DNA of 64,000 nt from JAUVKT01 sp942491535 (GTDB lineage: Bacteria > Bacteroidota > Bacteroidia > Bacteroidales > VadinHA17): the NCBI GenBank assembly GCA_942491535.1, contig CALOBV010000007.1, forward strand, positions 62,001 through 126,000, given 5' to 3'. Each line of letters opens with the position of its first letter. Position 1 is the stretch's first letter. Both the position numbers and the translations under genes were made by a program. This document shows positions 46,478-55,276 of this stretch, piece after piece. The notes under the pieces were generated by a model. That model saw only the letters and a program-made list of their open reading frames with translations. It did not search any database and was not told the DNA's origin.

Positions 46478-47432
46478 TCCGGGAATGCATTCCACTATCC
46501 AGGATAGTGGAAGAACAGGATTCAGGGAATATGGGCTGCCAGTTTCGGGGGTTATGGATATTAGATCATTCCACCTTGCTAACTGGCTGGTTAGAAATGA
46601 TAGGAATGAAGCATTAATAGAAACAACTTTCCCGGGTATTGTGATAGAGTTTCTCTCTACTACTATTTTCGCTATTGCAGGAGGTGACATGTCACCGGAA
46701 TTAAACGGGAAAAAAATACAGAACTGGAAATCATACAGGGCAAAATCTGGTATGCGCCTTGAATTAACCAGGCTGGGAAGCGGGTCAAGAGCATATATTA
46801 GTTTTTCAGGCGGATTCAGAATCGATCCTCAGCTTAATAGTATGTCGACCTATGTAAAAGGAAAACTTGGAGGATATCGCGGAAGAGAACTCCGTAAGGA
46901 TGACATTATTCCTCTATACCCATCAATACCATATTTATATAAGAGCCGAAAAGTACCTGATAGTATGATTCCGGAATATAAGACAGATGTGGATCTGAAA
47001 GTTGTTCCAGGAGTAAATTACGATTTATTCAGCCAGTATTCGATCGAAGAATTTCTAAAAGGAAAATTCACTGTTTCTAGCAGAAGTGACAGAATGGGAC
47101 TGAGACTTGAAGGGAAAGAGATTATGCCCGAAACTGATAAACAAATACTTTCATACGGCATTCATCCCGGGACAATCCAGGTTCCCGGCGATGGGAATCC
47201 AATTATTATGGGTATGGACTGCCAGACTATTGGAGGCTATCCTCAGATTGCAAACATAATAAGTACTGATTTACCCAGGGTTGGGCAGCTTAAACCAGGT
47301 GATCAGATCAGTTTCAGAATGGTAACTCAGACAGAAGCTCTGGAGTTGCTGAAAATATATGATTTATCCAGTAATAAATTATTTGGGATCTCCAGATCAG
47401 TTTGCACTGATTGCATTGAAAAACGCCGCTAA
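46455..47432 (+). CDS. pxpC: 5-oxoprolinase subunit PxpC (KipA family)
   Basis: Starting at ATG 46455 this codes for 325 residues beginning MKGIRIVNPGMHSTIQDSGR, the family's normal N-terminus; the frame is open further upstream but those residues are not family sequence. GYREYGLPVSGVMD-like (FREYGLPVSGVMD), SRSDRMGLRLEG and MGMDCQTIGGYPQIA are typical. It overlaps pxpB by 23 bp and its stop overlaps the convergent HlyD gene by 4 bp. Confidence 0.93.
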   Translation: MKGIRIVNPGMHSTIQDSGRTGFREYGLPVSGVMDIRSFHLANWLVRNDRNEALIETTFPGIVIEFLSTTIFAIAGGDMSPELNGKKIQNWKSYRAKSGMRLELTRLGSGSRAYISFSGGFRIDPQLNSMSTYVKGKLGGYRGRELRKDDIIPLYPSIPYLYKSRKVPDSMIPEYKTDVDLKVVPGVNYDLFSQYSIEEFLKGKFTVSSRSDRMGLRLEGKEIMPETDKQILSYGIHPGTIQVPGDGNPIIMGMDCQTIGGYPQIANIISTDLPRVGQLKPGDQISFRMVTQTEALELLKIYDLSSNKLFGISRSVCTDCIEKRR

Positions 47433-48746
47433 TTGTTTTTTAGCAGTTTATTCTTTTCGATCAGATATCTGAAAGGATAAATAATCCTTTCTATAAGACG
47501 CATATCCTGAGTGATGATCTCGGCTGTTCCAGACATATTCTGATTAAACTGCAGCTCTTTATCATAGTTTGTTACAAGACCTCCTGGCAGGCTTACATCT
47601 ACTACATAAACATCGTTGGTTGCAAGCTGTGAAATAGACTCCACAACGCCTTCTACAATTCCATACTCAAGGAATGGATAAGCGCCGAGCTTTATCAGTA
47701 CTTTCTGGCCGGCTTCAACTTCACCTGAGCGTCTCATAGAAAGTTCAACCTTGCCTATAATATGATTTTCTCCATCGGGCACCACTGTCAGAACGATATC
47801 ACCTTCCTGAACAAGCTGGTTTTTACCCCAGAAATTCGAAAATGTCACCCTGCCATCTATTGGTGATTTAATTAAATGCTTCATATACCAGAGTTCAAGT
47901 TCACCCTGAAGCTTTATACTCTCATTTTGAAAAAGGGTATAAAGTTTTCTTCTTTCCTCTTCTCTTGCTGCCTTAAAGTCCTCAAGGCTCTGGTACCTTG
48001 AAGCACGATCAATTAACCTTGATCTCCTATCCAGTCTAACCTGCTCTAAGAGGATCTTCTCATCATAGAATGATCTTTTGGTATGTTCGAGTTCCTGCAA
48101 TGACCTTACATCACTGGCGAATAGGGAGGAATCGCGTAAATATTCAGCCTCAACCAATTTTAGTTTTTCGATATAAAGGGCTTCCTTATTCGCAAGTTGC
48201 TCCAGGTAATCATTGATGCCTGTAATTTCATCCTGGACTGCATTAATTTTCTTTCCGTAATAGTCGACTGTTACATGGTTGATATAGTTATCAAGACATG
48301 TTTTATAAAAAGAATAGTTTGCCCTTAGTTCACCCAGCTGAGGATTTTCAGGCCCGTGGCATTTCAGGACTCTCTTTATCCACCGAATTAATACCACCAA
48401 TATTTTCTTCGAGCATATTACTTAACCATAGCACGCTTTCCAGATCGGCGGTAGTTTCGATTAATGCAAGATATTCATCTTTATGTACCTGCTGGCCTTC
48501 TACCACGAACAAATTGTTAATCTGCCCTGAGATATGTGCCATCATAGAGGCCGGAGGATTGGAGGTGCTTATAACTATTTTTCCACTTACAATATATGGA
48601 TAACTTATTATCCAGGATGCAATCACAGCCATAACAAAAACAATTGCAACAGCACTTATCCCCCACCTCACAACAGAGGAAGGCGGATTGCCAATAACTT
48701 CCTCTACCGGTGATGATTCTCTTATATCGTGTATTGCTTTGTTCAT
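47429..48746 (-). pseudogene. HlyD-family export adaptor partnering the PCAT, frameshifted
   Basis: Start at ATG 48746, 2 bp after the PCAT stop. Removing one base gives 438 continuous residues. The N-terminus is cytoplasmic, then a membrane helix (about 28-50, ISAVAIVFVMAVIASWIISY), a biotinyl-lipoyl half (VSGKIVISTSNPPASMMAHI), a long coiled-coil (about 120-250), the second lipoyl half (LIKSPIDGRVTFSNFWGKNQLV) and a beta-barrel end. The break is in GGG at 48353-48355: the first frame ends PRA and TGA, the shifted one continues PENPQLGELRANYSF. The adaptor would link the inner-membrane exporter to an outer-membrane channel. If the lesion is real, export would fail unless another adaptor serves; a sequencing indel is equally possible. 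Confidence 0.8.
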
Positions 48747-48748
48747 AT

Positions 48749-50935
48749 CTAATTTCCCAGTTCAAGCTGGTTTTTTACCAGATTATAATAATGCCCCTTT
48801 AAAGATATTAGTTGATCATGTGATCCTGTTTCTACTATTCTGCCTTCATCAAGAACAATAATATTGTCGGCATTTTTAACTGTACTTAGCCTGTGTGCTA
48901 CTATCAGTACAGTCTTTCCCCTATAAAATCTGATCAGGTTATCATTGATAAGCTTTTCATTATTTGCATCGAGCGAATTTGTTGCTTCATCAAAAAACAG
49001 AAACTCTGGATCTTTGTAAACAGACCTGGCAATTAATATTCTCTGTTTTTGACCCTGGCTCAGACCCTTCCCATCAACTCCTATTTTACTGTTATATCCA
49101 AGTGGAAGAGATTCGAGGAACTTCCTGATATTAGCTACGTCAACGGATTTGATAAGTTTCTCCTGGTCGATGGTTTCAATTCCCGGGGCAATATTATACG
49201 CTATTGAATCAGGAAAGATAAACCCATCCTGCATAACCACACCGCATTTCTTCCTCCAGAGTTTCAGGCTAAGGTTACTTAGCATAGTATCACCAATCAA
49301 TATTTCACCAGTTACCGGTTTATAAAATCCCAGAATCATTTTTAAGAGCGTAGTCTTGCCACTGCCGCTTGGTCCGACAATGGCAGTTACTTTATGGTGT
49401 GGAATATGCATATTGATATCCTTCAGCACCATAGGTGATCTCGGACCTTCATATTGAAACGAAAGGTTATTTATATAAATATCCTTCTCTGCAGGCAAAT
49501 TTCTTACCTTCATATCCAGATCACTTTCTTCTTCATCCCTGGTATGAACCTCTGCAAGCCGGTTAAGACTCATCCTGGCATCCTGGGCAGTCCTGAAGAA
49601 ACTAATTATCTGACCTACAGGCATATTAAGCTGACCTATAATAAACTGAACTGCCAACATCATACCAAGAGTAATATCACCATTAATCACGGCGGTAGCA
49701 GCAATTACTGTAATAAGTAGATTGCTAACCTCAAGAATAAATTTTCCGCCAGCCTGCTGGTATTGAAAAAGGCTAAGCGATTTGACCTTGGTCTTAAACA
49801 ACAGTGCCTGTAAATTTTCCCAGTCCCATCTCTTACTCATCTCACTCTGGGTCAACTTAATCTCCTGCATTCCATTAATAATTTCGATCAGCTTGCTGTT
49901 GGTTGCAGATTGCTGGCTAAAGCGTTTATGATCGAGCCTGGCTCTCGATTTCATAAATACTGATACCCAGATTATATAAAGCAAGGTGCCAGTAACAAAA
50001 AGCAAGAGTATCCTGTAATCGTAGATGGCCAGAACTATGCTGAATATTATTATATTAAAAAATGAGAAGAGGACATTTAAGGTAGAAGTGGTCATAAATG
50101 ATTCAATCCTGTTATTATCCTCAATTCTTTGAAGTAAATCTCCAGTTAATTTGGTATCAAAGAATGAAACGGGCAAGGACATAAGCTTTGTCAGAAATCC
50201 GGATACAACCGAAATATTGACCCTGGTTCCGATATGCAGAAGCAGCCAGCTCCTTATAAAATCAACCGACATTCTGCCTATTATAAGGGCTAACTGGGCA
50301 AACAATATTACATATATAAAGCCAATATCACTGGTATTGATTCCTATATCAATAATAGACTGAGTAAGGAAGGGCAGGATGAGTTGAATAAAACTTCCAA
50401 TAAGTAGCCCCAGAATCAACTGAAAAAAATATTTCCTGTAGATTTTTATGTACTTATACAAAAACTTAAAACCATGCTTCTCGCTTTTATCATCATCACT
50501 GTCATAAAATTCGGGAGTAGGCTGGAGAATCAGAACAAGGCCCTGCTTTTCTCCTTCAAGCGATGTACTTGCCCAATCCTTTTCAAATTCCTGGCGCGAA
50601 ATAGTAATCCTTCCAAGAGCAGGATCTGCAATAAAAACCTTATCGGATTTAATTTTATAAACTACAATAAAGTGCTTTTGCCTCCAGTGGACAATACATG
50701 GCAGCGGGCTTTCTTTGCTGAGCTTATCGAAGGGGATCCTTACTCCTATTGTTCTGAAGCCAATTTTCTCTGCAGCCTCTGACAATCCAAGAAAAGAAAC
50801 TCCCTCCCTGGTTATATAGCTATATTCTCTCAGCTTATCAATCGAAATACTCCGGCCATAATATGCCGAAACCATCTTTAGGCACGATGGTCCGCAATCC
50901 ATTGCATCAGCCTGCTGAATAAAAGGAAAGGACAT
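48749..50935 (-). CDS. Peptidase-containing ABC transporter (PCAT), C39 type
   Basis: I start at ATG 50935 (728 residues), where the C39 domain begins; the frame is open another 69 codons upstream but that part lacks family sequence and covers the promoter region. The N-terminal C39 peptidase has Cys14 in MDCGPSCLK, His88 in KHFIVV and Asp104 in ADPALGR. Six membrane helices (about 165-430) follow, then an ATPase with GPSGSGKTT, a signature LSQGQKQR, FFDEATNSLD and AHRLST. PCATs cut peptides after a double-glycine leader and export the remainder. The 50-residue peptide at 54927 has exactly such a leader. It is co-transcribed with the HlyD gene. Confidence 0.95.
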   Translation of the reverse strand: MSFPFIQQADAMDCGPSCLKMVSAYYGRSISIDKLREYSYITREGVSFLGLSEAAEKIGFRTIGVRIPFDKLSKESPLPCIVHWRQKHFIVVYKIKSDKVFIADPALGRITISRQEFEKDWASTSLEGEKQGLVLILQPTPEFYDSDDDKSEKHGFKFLYKYIKIYRKYFFQLILGLLIGSFIQLILPFLTQSIIDIGINTSDIGFIYVILFAQLALIIGRMSVDFIRSWLLLHIGTRVNISVVSGFLTKLMSLPVSFFDTKLTGDLLQRIEDNNRIESFMTTSTLNVLFSFFNIIIFSIVLAIYDYRILLLFVTGTLLYIIWVSVFMKSRARLDHKRFSQQSATNSKLIEIINGMQEIKLTQSEMSKRWDWENLQALLFKTKVKSLSLFQYQQAGGKFILEVSNLLITVIAATAVINGDITLGMMLAVQFIIGQLNMPVGQIISFFRTAQDARMSLNRLAEVHTRDEEESDLDMKVRNLPAEKDIYINNLSFQYEGPRSPMVLKDINMHIPHHKVTAIVGPSGSGKTTLLKMILGFYKPVTGEILIGDTMLSNLSLKLWRKKCGVVMQDGFIFPDSIAYNIAPGIETIDQEKLIKSVDVANIRKFLESLPLGYNSKIGVDGKGLSQGQKQRILIARSVYKDPEFLFFDEATNSLDANNEKLINDNLIRFYRGKTVLIVAHRLSTVKNADNIIVLDEGRIVETGSHDQLISLKGHYYNLVKNQLELGN

Positions 50936-51055
50936 AAATGAAAATATAGTAATATTATAATTAAGGTAAAGATATTTATTATTTAAATCTAAGCAAGCCT
51001 GCAACCATAGGGAATGTAATCCGTAGACAAATGAATAGTATTTAGATGGAAATAG

Positions 51056-51063
51056 TATATTTG
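51056..51063 (+). promoter_or_regulatory. -7-like element upstream of the sigma factor gene
   Basis: TATATTTG matches TAnnTTTG and lies 21 bp before the GTG start. I see no TTTG at the right distance upstream, so the call is tentative. Confidence 0.35.
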
Positions 51064-51083
51064 TTGAATAATCTTCATTAAAA

Positions 51084-51653
51084 GTGTTTAAAAAGCACTC
51101 AGATAAAATGCTGGTTGAGGGATTAAGAAAGGGGGATGACAAAACTCTTAACTACCTCTATAGTAATTATTTCAGTACTGTTAAATCGTATATTGTAAAG
51201 AATAGCGGTACTGAAGATGATGCCTATGATATATTCCAGGATGCCCTGATGGTCGTCTATAAGAAGTTCCAGCATAATGGGGTTGAATTGACTTCTGACC
51301 TTAAAGCATATGTATTTGGTGTTGCCAGGAAGCTATGGAGTAACCAGCTAAGAACCAAGAAAGAAATTCCAATTCATGATTATAATGATATAATTGATGA
51401 TTTCGAACTTGAAAAGCTTCTTGATATTCCGATAGAACAAATAGTACAAAGATCCTTCCTCAAACTACCTGAAGACTATCAAAAGGTTCTTACCATGCAC
51501 CTTGAGGGCTGTGATTATGAAGAAATCGCCAGGAAAATGTCTTACAAGAGTGCTACCTATGCCAGGAGAAAGAAGTACCTGTGTAAGGAGGAACTAATCA
51601 GAATAATCAAATCCGACCCCGATTATAAGGATTATGAAGATTTTGGTCTGTAG
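51084..51653 (+). CDS. Sigma-70 family (ECF-like) RNA polymerase sigma factor
   Basis: This codes for 189 residues from a GTG at 51084; an ATG at 51108 is an alternative that keeps the domains. Region 2 runs about 20-95 (YLYSNYFSTVKSYIVKNSGT; DIFQDALMVVYKKFQ; KAYVFGVARKLWSNQLR) and region 4 about 125-180 (LKLPEDYQKVLTMHLEGCDY; EIARKMSYKSATYARRKKY). The region 4 recognition helix is of the kind found in Bacteroidota sigma factors linked to TPR and CHAT proteins. It diverges from the PCAT gene, and its 3' end overlaps the convergent TPR-CHAT gene by 22 bp. Confidence 0.9.
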   Translation: MFKKHSDKMLVEGLRKGDDKTLNYLYSNYFSTVKSYIVKNSGTEDDAYDIFQDALMVVYKKFQHNGVELTSDLKAYVFGVARKLWSNQLRTKKEIPIHDYNDIIDDFELEKLLDIPIEQIVQRSFLKLPEDYQKVLTMHLEGCDYEEIARKMSYKSATYARRKKYLCKEELIRIIKSDPDYKDYEDFGL

Positions 51654-54600
51654 TACCTTCTCCTTACATATATCAACGAAAGTATCACCAGTATGGTAAG
51701 TCCTATTGTATGCCTCTTATAAAAAATTGGCTCATCCTCGCCTAAAATTACCAGGGCACACCAGAAATAAGGGTGAGACCTTAGTTGATCGGCAGATCTG
51801 AGATATTTTTTCCTCGATTTTTTTAAGGCTCCGCTCTTTGAGTAACCTTGCTTTAAATTACTATAAAACGACTTAATAATCTCACTTGCTGAATAATCAT
51901 CAACTTCCCATAAAGACATTACCACTGATGGTGAACCTGCATACATAAAACCCCTTGCCAGGCTAATAATTCCTTCTCCCGATTGTAGATATCCCGCCCC
52001 TGTATTACATGAGCTTAAGACTACCATCTTTGCGTTAAGATCAAGATTATAAATCTCATATGTATTGAGTAAGCCGTTTTCTATTGTGTCATTATTTTGA
52101 GCAAATACCATCTTGGATAGCATCGGTTGCCTGTCGTTAAGCAATGTGTGCATGGCGAGGTGAATAATCTTTTCACTTGATGCCTCACTAACAAACCTTT
52201 GCTCGCTGGCCTGATTTTCAAGATAAAGCTGGCCACCAAGCAGGCTACTGATATATATAGCCTCCTCTTTTGCTCCCGGAATATTATTAAGAAGACCTCT
52301 TTCCATTTGCCTGGACAGAAGCAATGAATCTGAATCCAGTGTTGAAGAATATGTAGGTGCAAATACCAGGGCGGGGTTAAAGAAGCTTTTCCCCTTTCCT
52401 TCTGATTCTATAAGGAGAGAAGCTGAATAGGTGTAAATAATTTCAAATTCCTTAAAGAGATAATTAATATCACGATAATTTATTGGCCTAACCCCTATTG
52501 TATCGCTAATCAAAGCCTCAAACGGAATATATGAAAGTATATCATCTGCTGCAATTACGAGATTTTTTGAAATCAGATACGGTTTAATCGGCTCGATAAG
52601 AAGCTTATATAAATAATGCCCATTTTTCACTATTCTTTTAAATTGTGATCGTGCACCAGTCTCAATTGCCGGGTTTGTAATATCTGAGCGAAACTCTCTG
52701 ACTATATCCCTGGTAACAGAATCGATAGAAGTATTTAGGAACTCGCAACCTTTCCTGTTGAAAATAAATGTATATAGTATTGAATCTGACAGAAAGAATT
52801 CAACAAAATTTCTATCCCGTCCAAGATAATTCCTAACATCCTTGCAGTATGCAACTTTATCCTCATGTTTTAAACTGTAATACCTGGGATAATCTCTCTC
52901 GAATAGATGAATCAATGAATCGCGCTTAATTACGGCCCCGGTACGTTCCTCTTCATATAAATTTACAAGTGTTGCATCAGCATTACCCGAATTTGTCTCG
53001 TTGTATAATTTGTCAGTTAATTCCTTTATATAGTGATCCAGTTCTTTTTCAATGCCTACAAGGTTTTCAGGTACATGAAACTCCATAGCCTGTACTTCCC
53101 TTGTTGAAGAGAGTAAGGTTGAAGCCTTGCTCTTCTCAGAGTACCTGAATGCCATATTAAGATAGGCGGGGTCATTATCATATTTGTATTTTTCGGATGC
53201 CAGCCATATGGCATTGTCCCACAAGAAGTCGAATCGTCCGGTAATCTGCAAGCGGCTTTCTTCACCGGAAAGATCAATCTTAACAGAATCAAGAATAGAA
53301 ATCGCTGCATCAATATCCTTAAGTGCTTTATCGAGATATTCGATTGATTTATCCTGCAAATATTTCTCTCTATATATATTACTTCTGAAATCATAAATAA
53401 ATAATAACCTCGGGGGGCTAAAATATTCTCCGGATCCAAGAACTTCGTTATACAAACTCAGGGCTGCATCAAATTCTCCCTTCTCAACCAGCACATTAGC
53501 GAGACCTCGCTTTATGTCATTGACTAATACAATTCCATACCGGCCCTCGTTTGTTTTATTATATAAGTCTGAATAAATATTGTAAGCGGAACTGATATCA
53601 TTTATATATAATCTATAGTAAGAAGCAAGATTTTCCCTGGCGCTGAGGTATCTTTCGGAATCTGTACCATAATTGTCGTAACAGTACTTAACAGCTTTTT
53701 TAAATATTTCTAACGATTCTTCATATCTTCCAATCTTGGCCAGGAAGTGACCGTAATTTGTATAATATACATCTCCATCGTCAGGACTATCTTTCATAGA
53801 CTCCAGCACCTCAATCATTTTTTCATAGCTTTTTATTGCATTCAGGGTATCGCCTGTCATTGCATTTGCTACACTAAGACCATTGGTAATATATAGAAGC
53901 ATAATCATATCATTATGATCATATTCTATCTGCCTGGTTTCCGCTACCTGGTACATTGACCTTGCATTATTATAATCACCCCTGGCGCCATAATAAACGC
54001 CAAGATTATAATATAGCAGCCCCAGCGAACTAAATTCTCTGCTTGATTTTCCTACTATTTCAATTGCTCTCAGGGCCGACTCCCTTGCATTATTATATTC
54101 GCCCATATCAATATATACCGCCGACAAATTGGCAAGTGGCTTAATTAGATAGTGAGAGCTATCCCCGTAATATATCTCTCGTAACTTAATGCTTCTTTTC
54201 AAAAAATCGGCCCCTTCAATGTACCTGTCGAGCCCATATATGGATAAACCGAGTTGAGATATAACAGTGCATAAGCCTGCCGTATCGGGCTTTTCTGATA
54301 GCTGGTAGGATTCTATAGCCCTACTATAGTATCGTTCGGCTTCAATATATTCTCGATGATTATAACTATATCCACCCAGATACCTGTTAATCCTTGCAAA
54401 TAGATCAGGAGATAATCCCGGCCTCGTCTCAACAAAATCGAGGAGGTAATTATACATCTCAGTAGACCGATCAGAGTAAGCATCCCTGTTAAGTTCACTT
54501 GCAAACAAATCAAGTAAAAGATTGATGTCGATATCGCCGGTATCTGAGTATACCATTATATCGTTACTTATACTATTATTTACTTCCAATGCATATGCAT

Positions 54601-54661
54601 TATCACTTATAGGTAAAATAAAGAATAATGCCCCTGCTATTAACTTAAAATACTTTTCCAT
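51632..54661 (-). CDS. Membrane-anchored TPR-CHAT (caspase-like) protein
   Basis: This codes for 1009 residues. A signal peptide (to about 25, SDNAYALE) is followed by roughly ten TPR units (about 60-520, e.g. SLGLLYYNLGVYYGARGDYNNA) and a helical linker. A CHAT domain (about 660-970) carries the caspase-like dyad His838 in LAMHTLL and Cys885 in VLSSCNTGAG, plus GEGIISLARGFMYAGSPSVV. A C-terminal membrane helix (about 985-999) ends with a basic tail. With a cleaved signal peptide this puts TPRs and protease in the periplasm, tethered to the inner membrane. CHAT proteases cut specific partners once activated through TPRs; the target here is unknown. It is divergent from the GG-leader peptide gene. 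Confidence 0.9.
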   Translation of the reverse strand: MEKYFKLIAGALFFILPISDNAYALEVNNSISNDIMVYSDTGDIDINLLLDLFASELNRDAYSDRSTEMYNYLLDFVETRPGLSPDLFARINRYLGGYSYNHREYIEAERYYSRAIESYQLSEKPDTAGLCTVISQLGLSIYGLDRYIEGADFLKRSIKLREIYYGDSSHYLIKPLANLSAVYIDMGEYNNARESALRAIEIVGKSSREFSSLGLLYYNLGVYYGARGDYNNARSMYQVAETRQIEYDHNDMIMLLYITNGLSVANAMTGDTLNAIKSYEKMIEVLESMKDSPDDGDVYYTNYGHFLAKIGRYEESLEIFKKAVKYCYDNYGTDSERYLSARENLASYYRLYINDISSAYNIYSDLYNKTNEGRYGIVLVNDIKRGLANVLVEKGEFDAALSLYNEVLGSGEYFSPPRLLFIYDFRSNIYREKYLQDKSIEYLDKALKDIDAAISILDSVKIDLSGEESRLQITGRFDFLWDNAIWLASEKYKYDNDPAYLNMAFRYSEKSKASTLLSSTREVQAMEFHVPENLVGIEKELDHYIKELTDKLYNETNSGNADATLVNLYEEERTGAVIKRDSLIHLFERDYPRYYSLKHEDKVAYCKDVRNYLGRDRNFVEFFLSDSILYTFIFNRKGCEFLNTSIDSVTRDIVREFRSDITNPAIETGARSQFKRIVKNGHYLYKLLIEPIKPYLISKNLVIAADDILSYIPFEALISDTIGVRPINYRDINYLFKEFEIIYTYSASLLIESEGKGKSFFNPALVFAPTYSSTLDSDSLLLSRQMERGLLNNIPGAKEEAIYISSLLGGQLYLENQASEQRFVSEASSEKIIHLAMHTLLNDRQPMLSKMVFAQNNDTIENGLLNTYEIYNLDLNAKMVVLSSCNTGAGYLQSGEGIISLARGFMYAGSPSVVMSLWEVDDYSASEIIKSFYSNLKQGYSKSGALKKSRKKYLRSADQLRSHPYFWCALVILGEDEPIFYKRHTIGLTILVILSLIYVRRRYYRPKSS

Positions 54662-54700
54662 ATTTTATCTTCCCTTCCCTGCATGTGTAAGATCCATACC

Positions 54701-54709
54701 TGTCACAAA
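54701..54709 (+). promoter_or_regulatory. TGTCACAAA motif, upstream copy
   Basis: First of two identical 9-mers in the 265-bp region between the TPR-CHAT and peptide genes. It is followed by an A-rich tract, and has no clear downstream element at promoter spacing. It may be an ECF -35 element or an operator half-site. Confidence 0.35.
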
Positions 54710-54847
54710 GTAAAAAAAATAATAATAAGTTCTATCCGATAGGAATTTATTAAATAATTCATAAAAAAAAACATGATCGTATTGCTTTAATTAACAAGTA
54801 TTTAACTTGAAGGCAAATTTTTTTTATAAAAAAACATTCTTTTTCGT

Positions 54848-54856
54848 TGTCACAAA
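54848..54856 (+). promoter_or_regulatory. TGTCACAAA motif, candidate ECF promoter element of the peptide gene
   Basis: Second copy of the 9-mer, 71 bp upstream of the peptide ATG. The following TAAGGTTTTC then TACATGTACTTATG leaves room for a -10 element. No vegetative TAnnTTTG lies in this region, so the linked sigma factor at 51084 is the natural candidate to read it. The rest of 54662-54926 is AT-rich, with one short CTATC-C-GATAG palindrome at 54732-54742. Confidence 0.4.
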
Positions 54857-54926
54857 TAAGGTTTTCATTACATGTACTTATGTAACATAATAAACAACCC
54901 GATTTAACAAACAAAAATTTAAAACG

Positions 54927-55079
54927 ATGAAAAACCTGAATCAAGAAATCAAATTTGAAAACTTCAACGAATTTTTACTGGCAGACGAAGAACTTATTAA
55001 CGTACGCGGAGGCGACGGAAATGAAGCAGGAGAAAAAGGAACTGTTGTTCCTCCTGTTGTAGCTGATCCTGAAATCTAG
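54927..55079 (+). CDS. Double-glycine leader peptide, predicted PCAT substrate
   Basis: A 50-residue frame from ATG 54927 to TAG 55077-55079. The leader has the alternating hydrophobic pattern of GG leaders (FNEFLLADEELINVRGG), so cleavage is expected after Gly29. The mature part would be 21 residues, starting DGNEAGEKGT and ending VVADPEI: acidic, with two prolines in VVPPVV, no Cys or Ser and one Thr, so it is not an obvious lanthipeptide or disulfide bacteriocin. No modifying enzyme is adjacent. An A-rich stretch typical of Bacteroidota translation starts precedes the ATG. The C39 exporter at 48749 is the expected processing machine. A role as signal, toxin or CHAT substrate is unknown. 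Confidence 0.8.
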   Translation: MKNLNQEIKFENFNEFLLADEELINVRGGDGNEAGEKGTVVPPVVADPEI

Positions 55080-55276
55080 ATTTTTTTAAAGAAGTATTCC
55101 TGCTTTAGTGGAATTATTGATGTATTGTAGTGCTTAAGCTATAAGAAGCTTGTTATGCACGAACGAATTACGCCCTGGAAATATTTTCAGGAATAAATTC
55201 GCACGAACTTCGGAATATCGAAAGACTAATTTAGTCTAAAAGACATTGAATATAATTGCGTGAAATACATATAGTT
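55080..55276. repeat. Intergenic region with hairpins and a GCACGAAC direct repeat
   Basis: No gene is visible. CCTGGAAAT/ATTTTCAGG (about 55173-55190) forms a hairpin, flanked by GAATT/AATTC, and lacks a T-tail. The octamer GCACGAAC occurs at 55157-55164 and 55201-55208. AGACTAA-T-TTAGTCT at 55223-55237 is a near-perfect inverted repeat 40 bp before the next start and could be an operator. Confidence 0.5.

Noticed and set aside
50936..51142. 69-codon N-terminal extension of the PCAT frame
   Set aside because: The C39 domain starts at MSFPFIQQADAMDCG; the upstream part has no family character and lies over the divergent promoter region and the sigma factor start.
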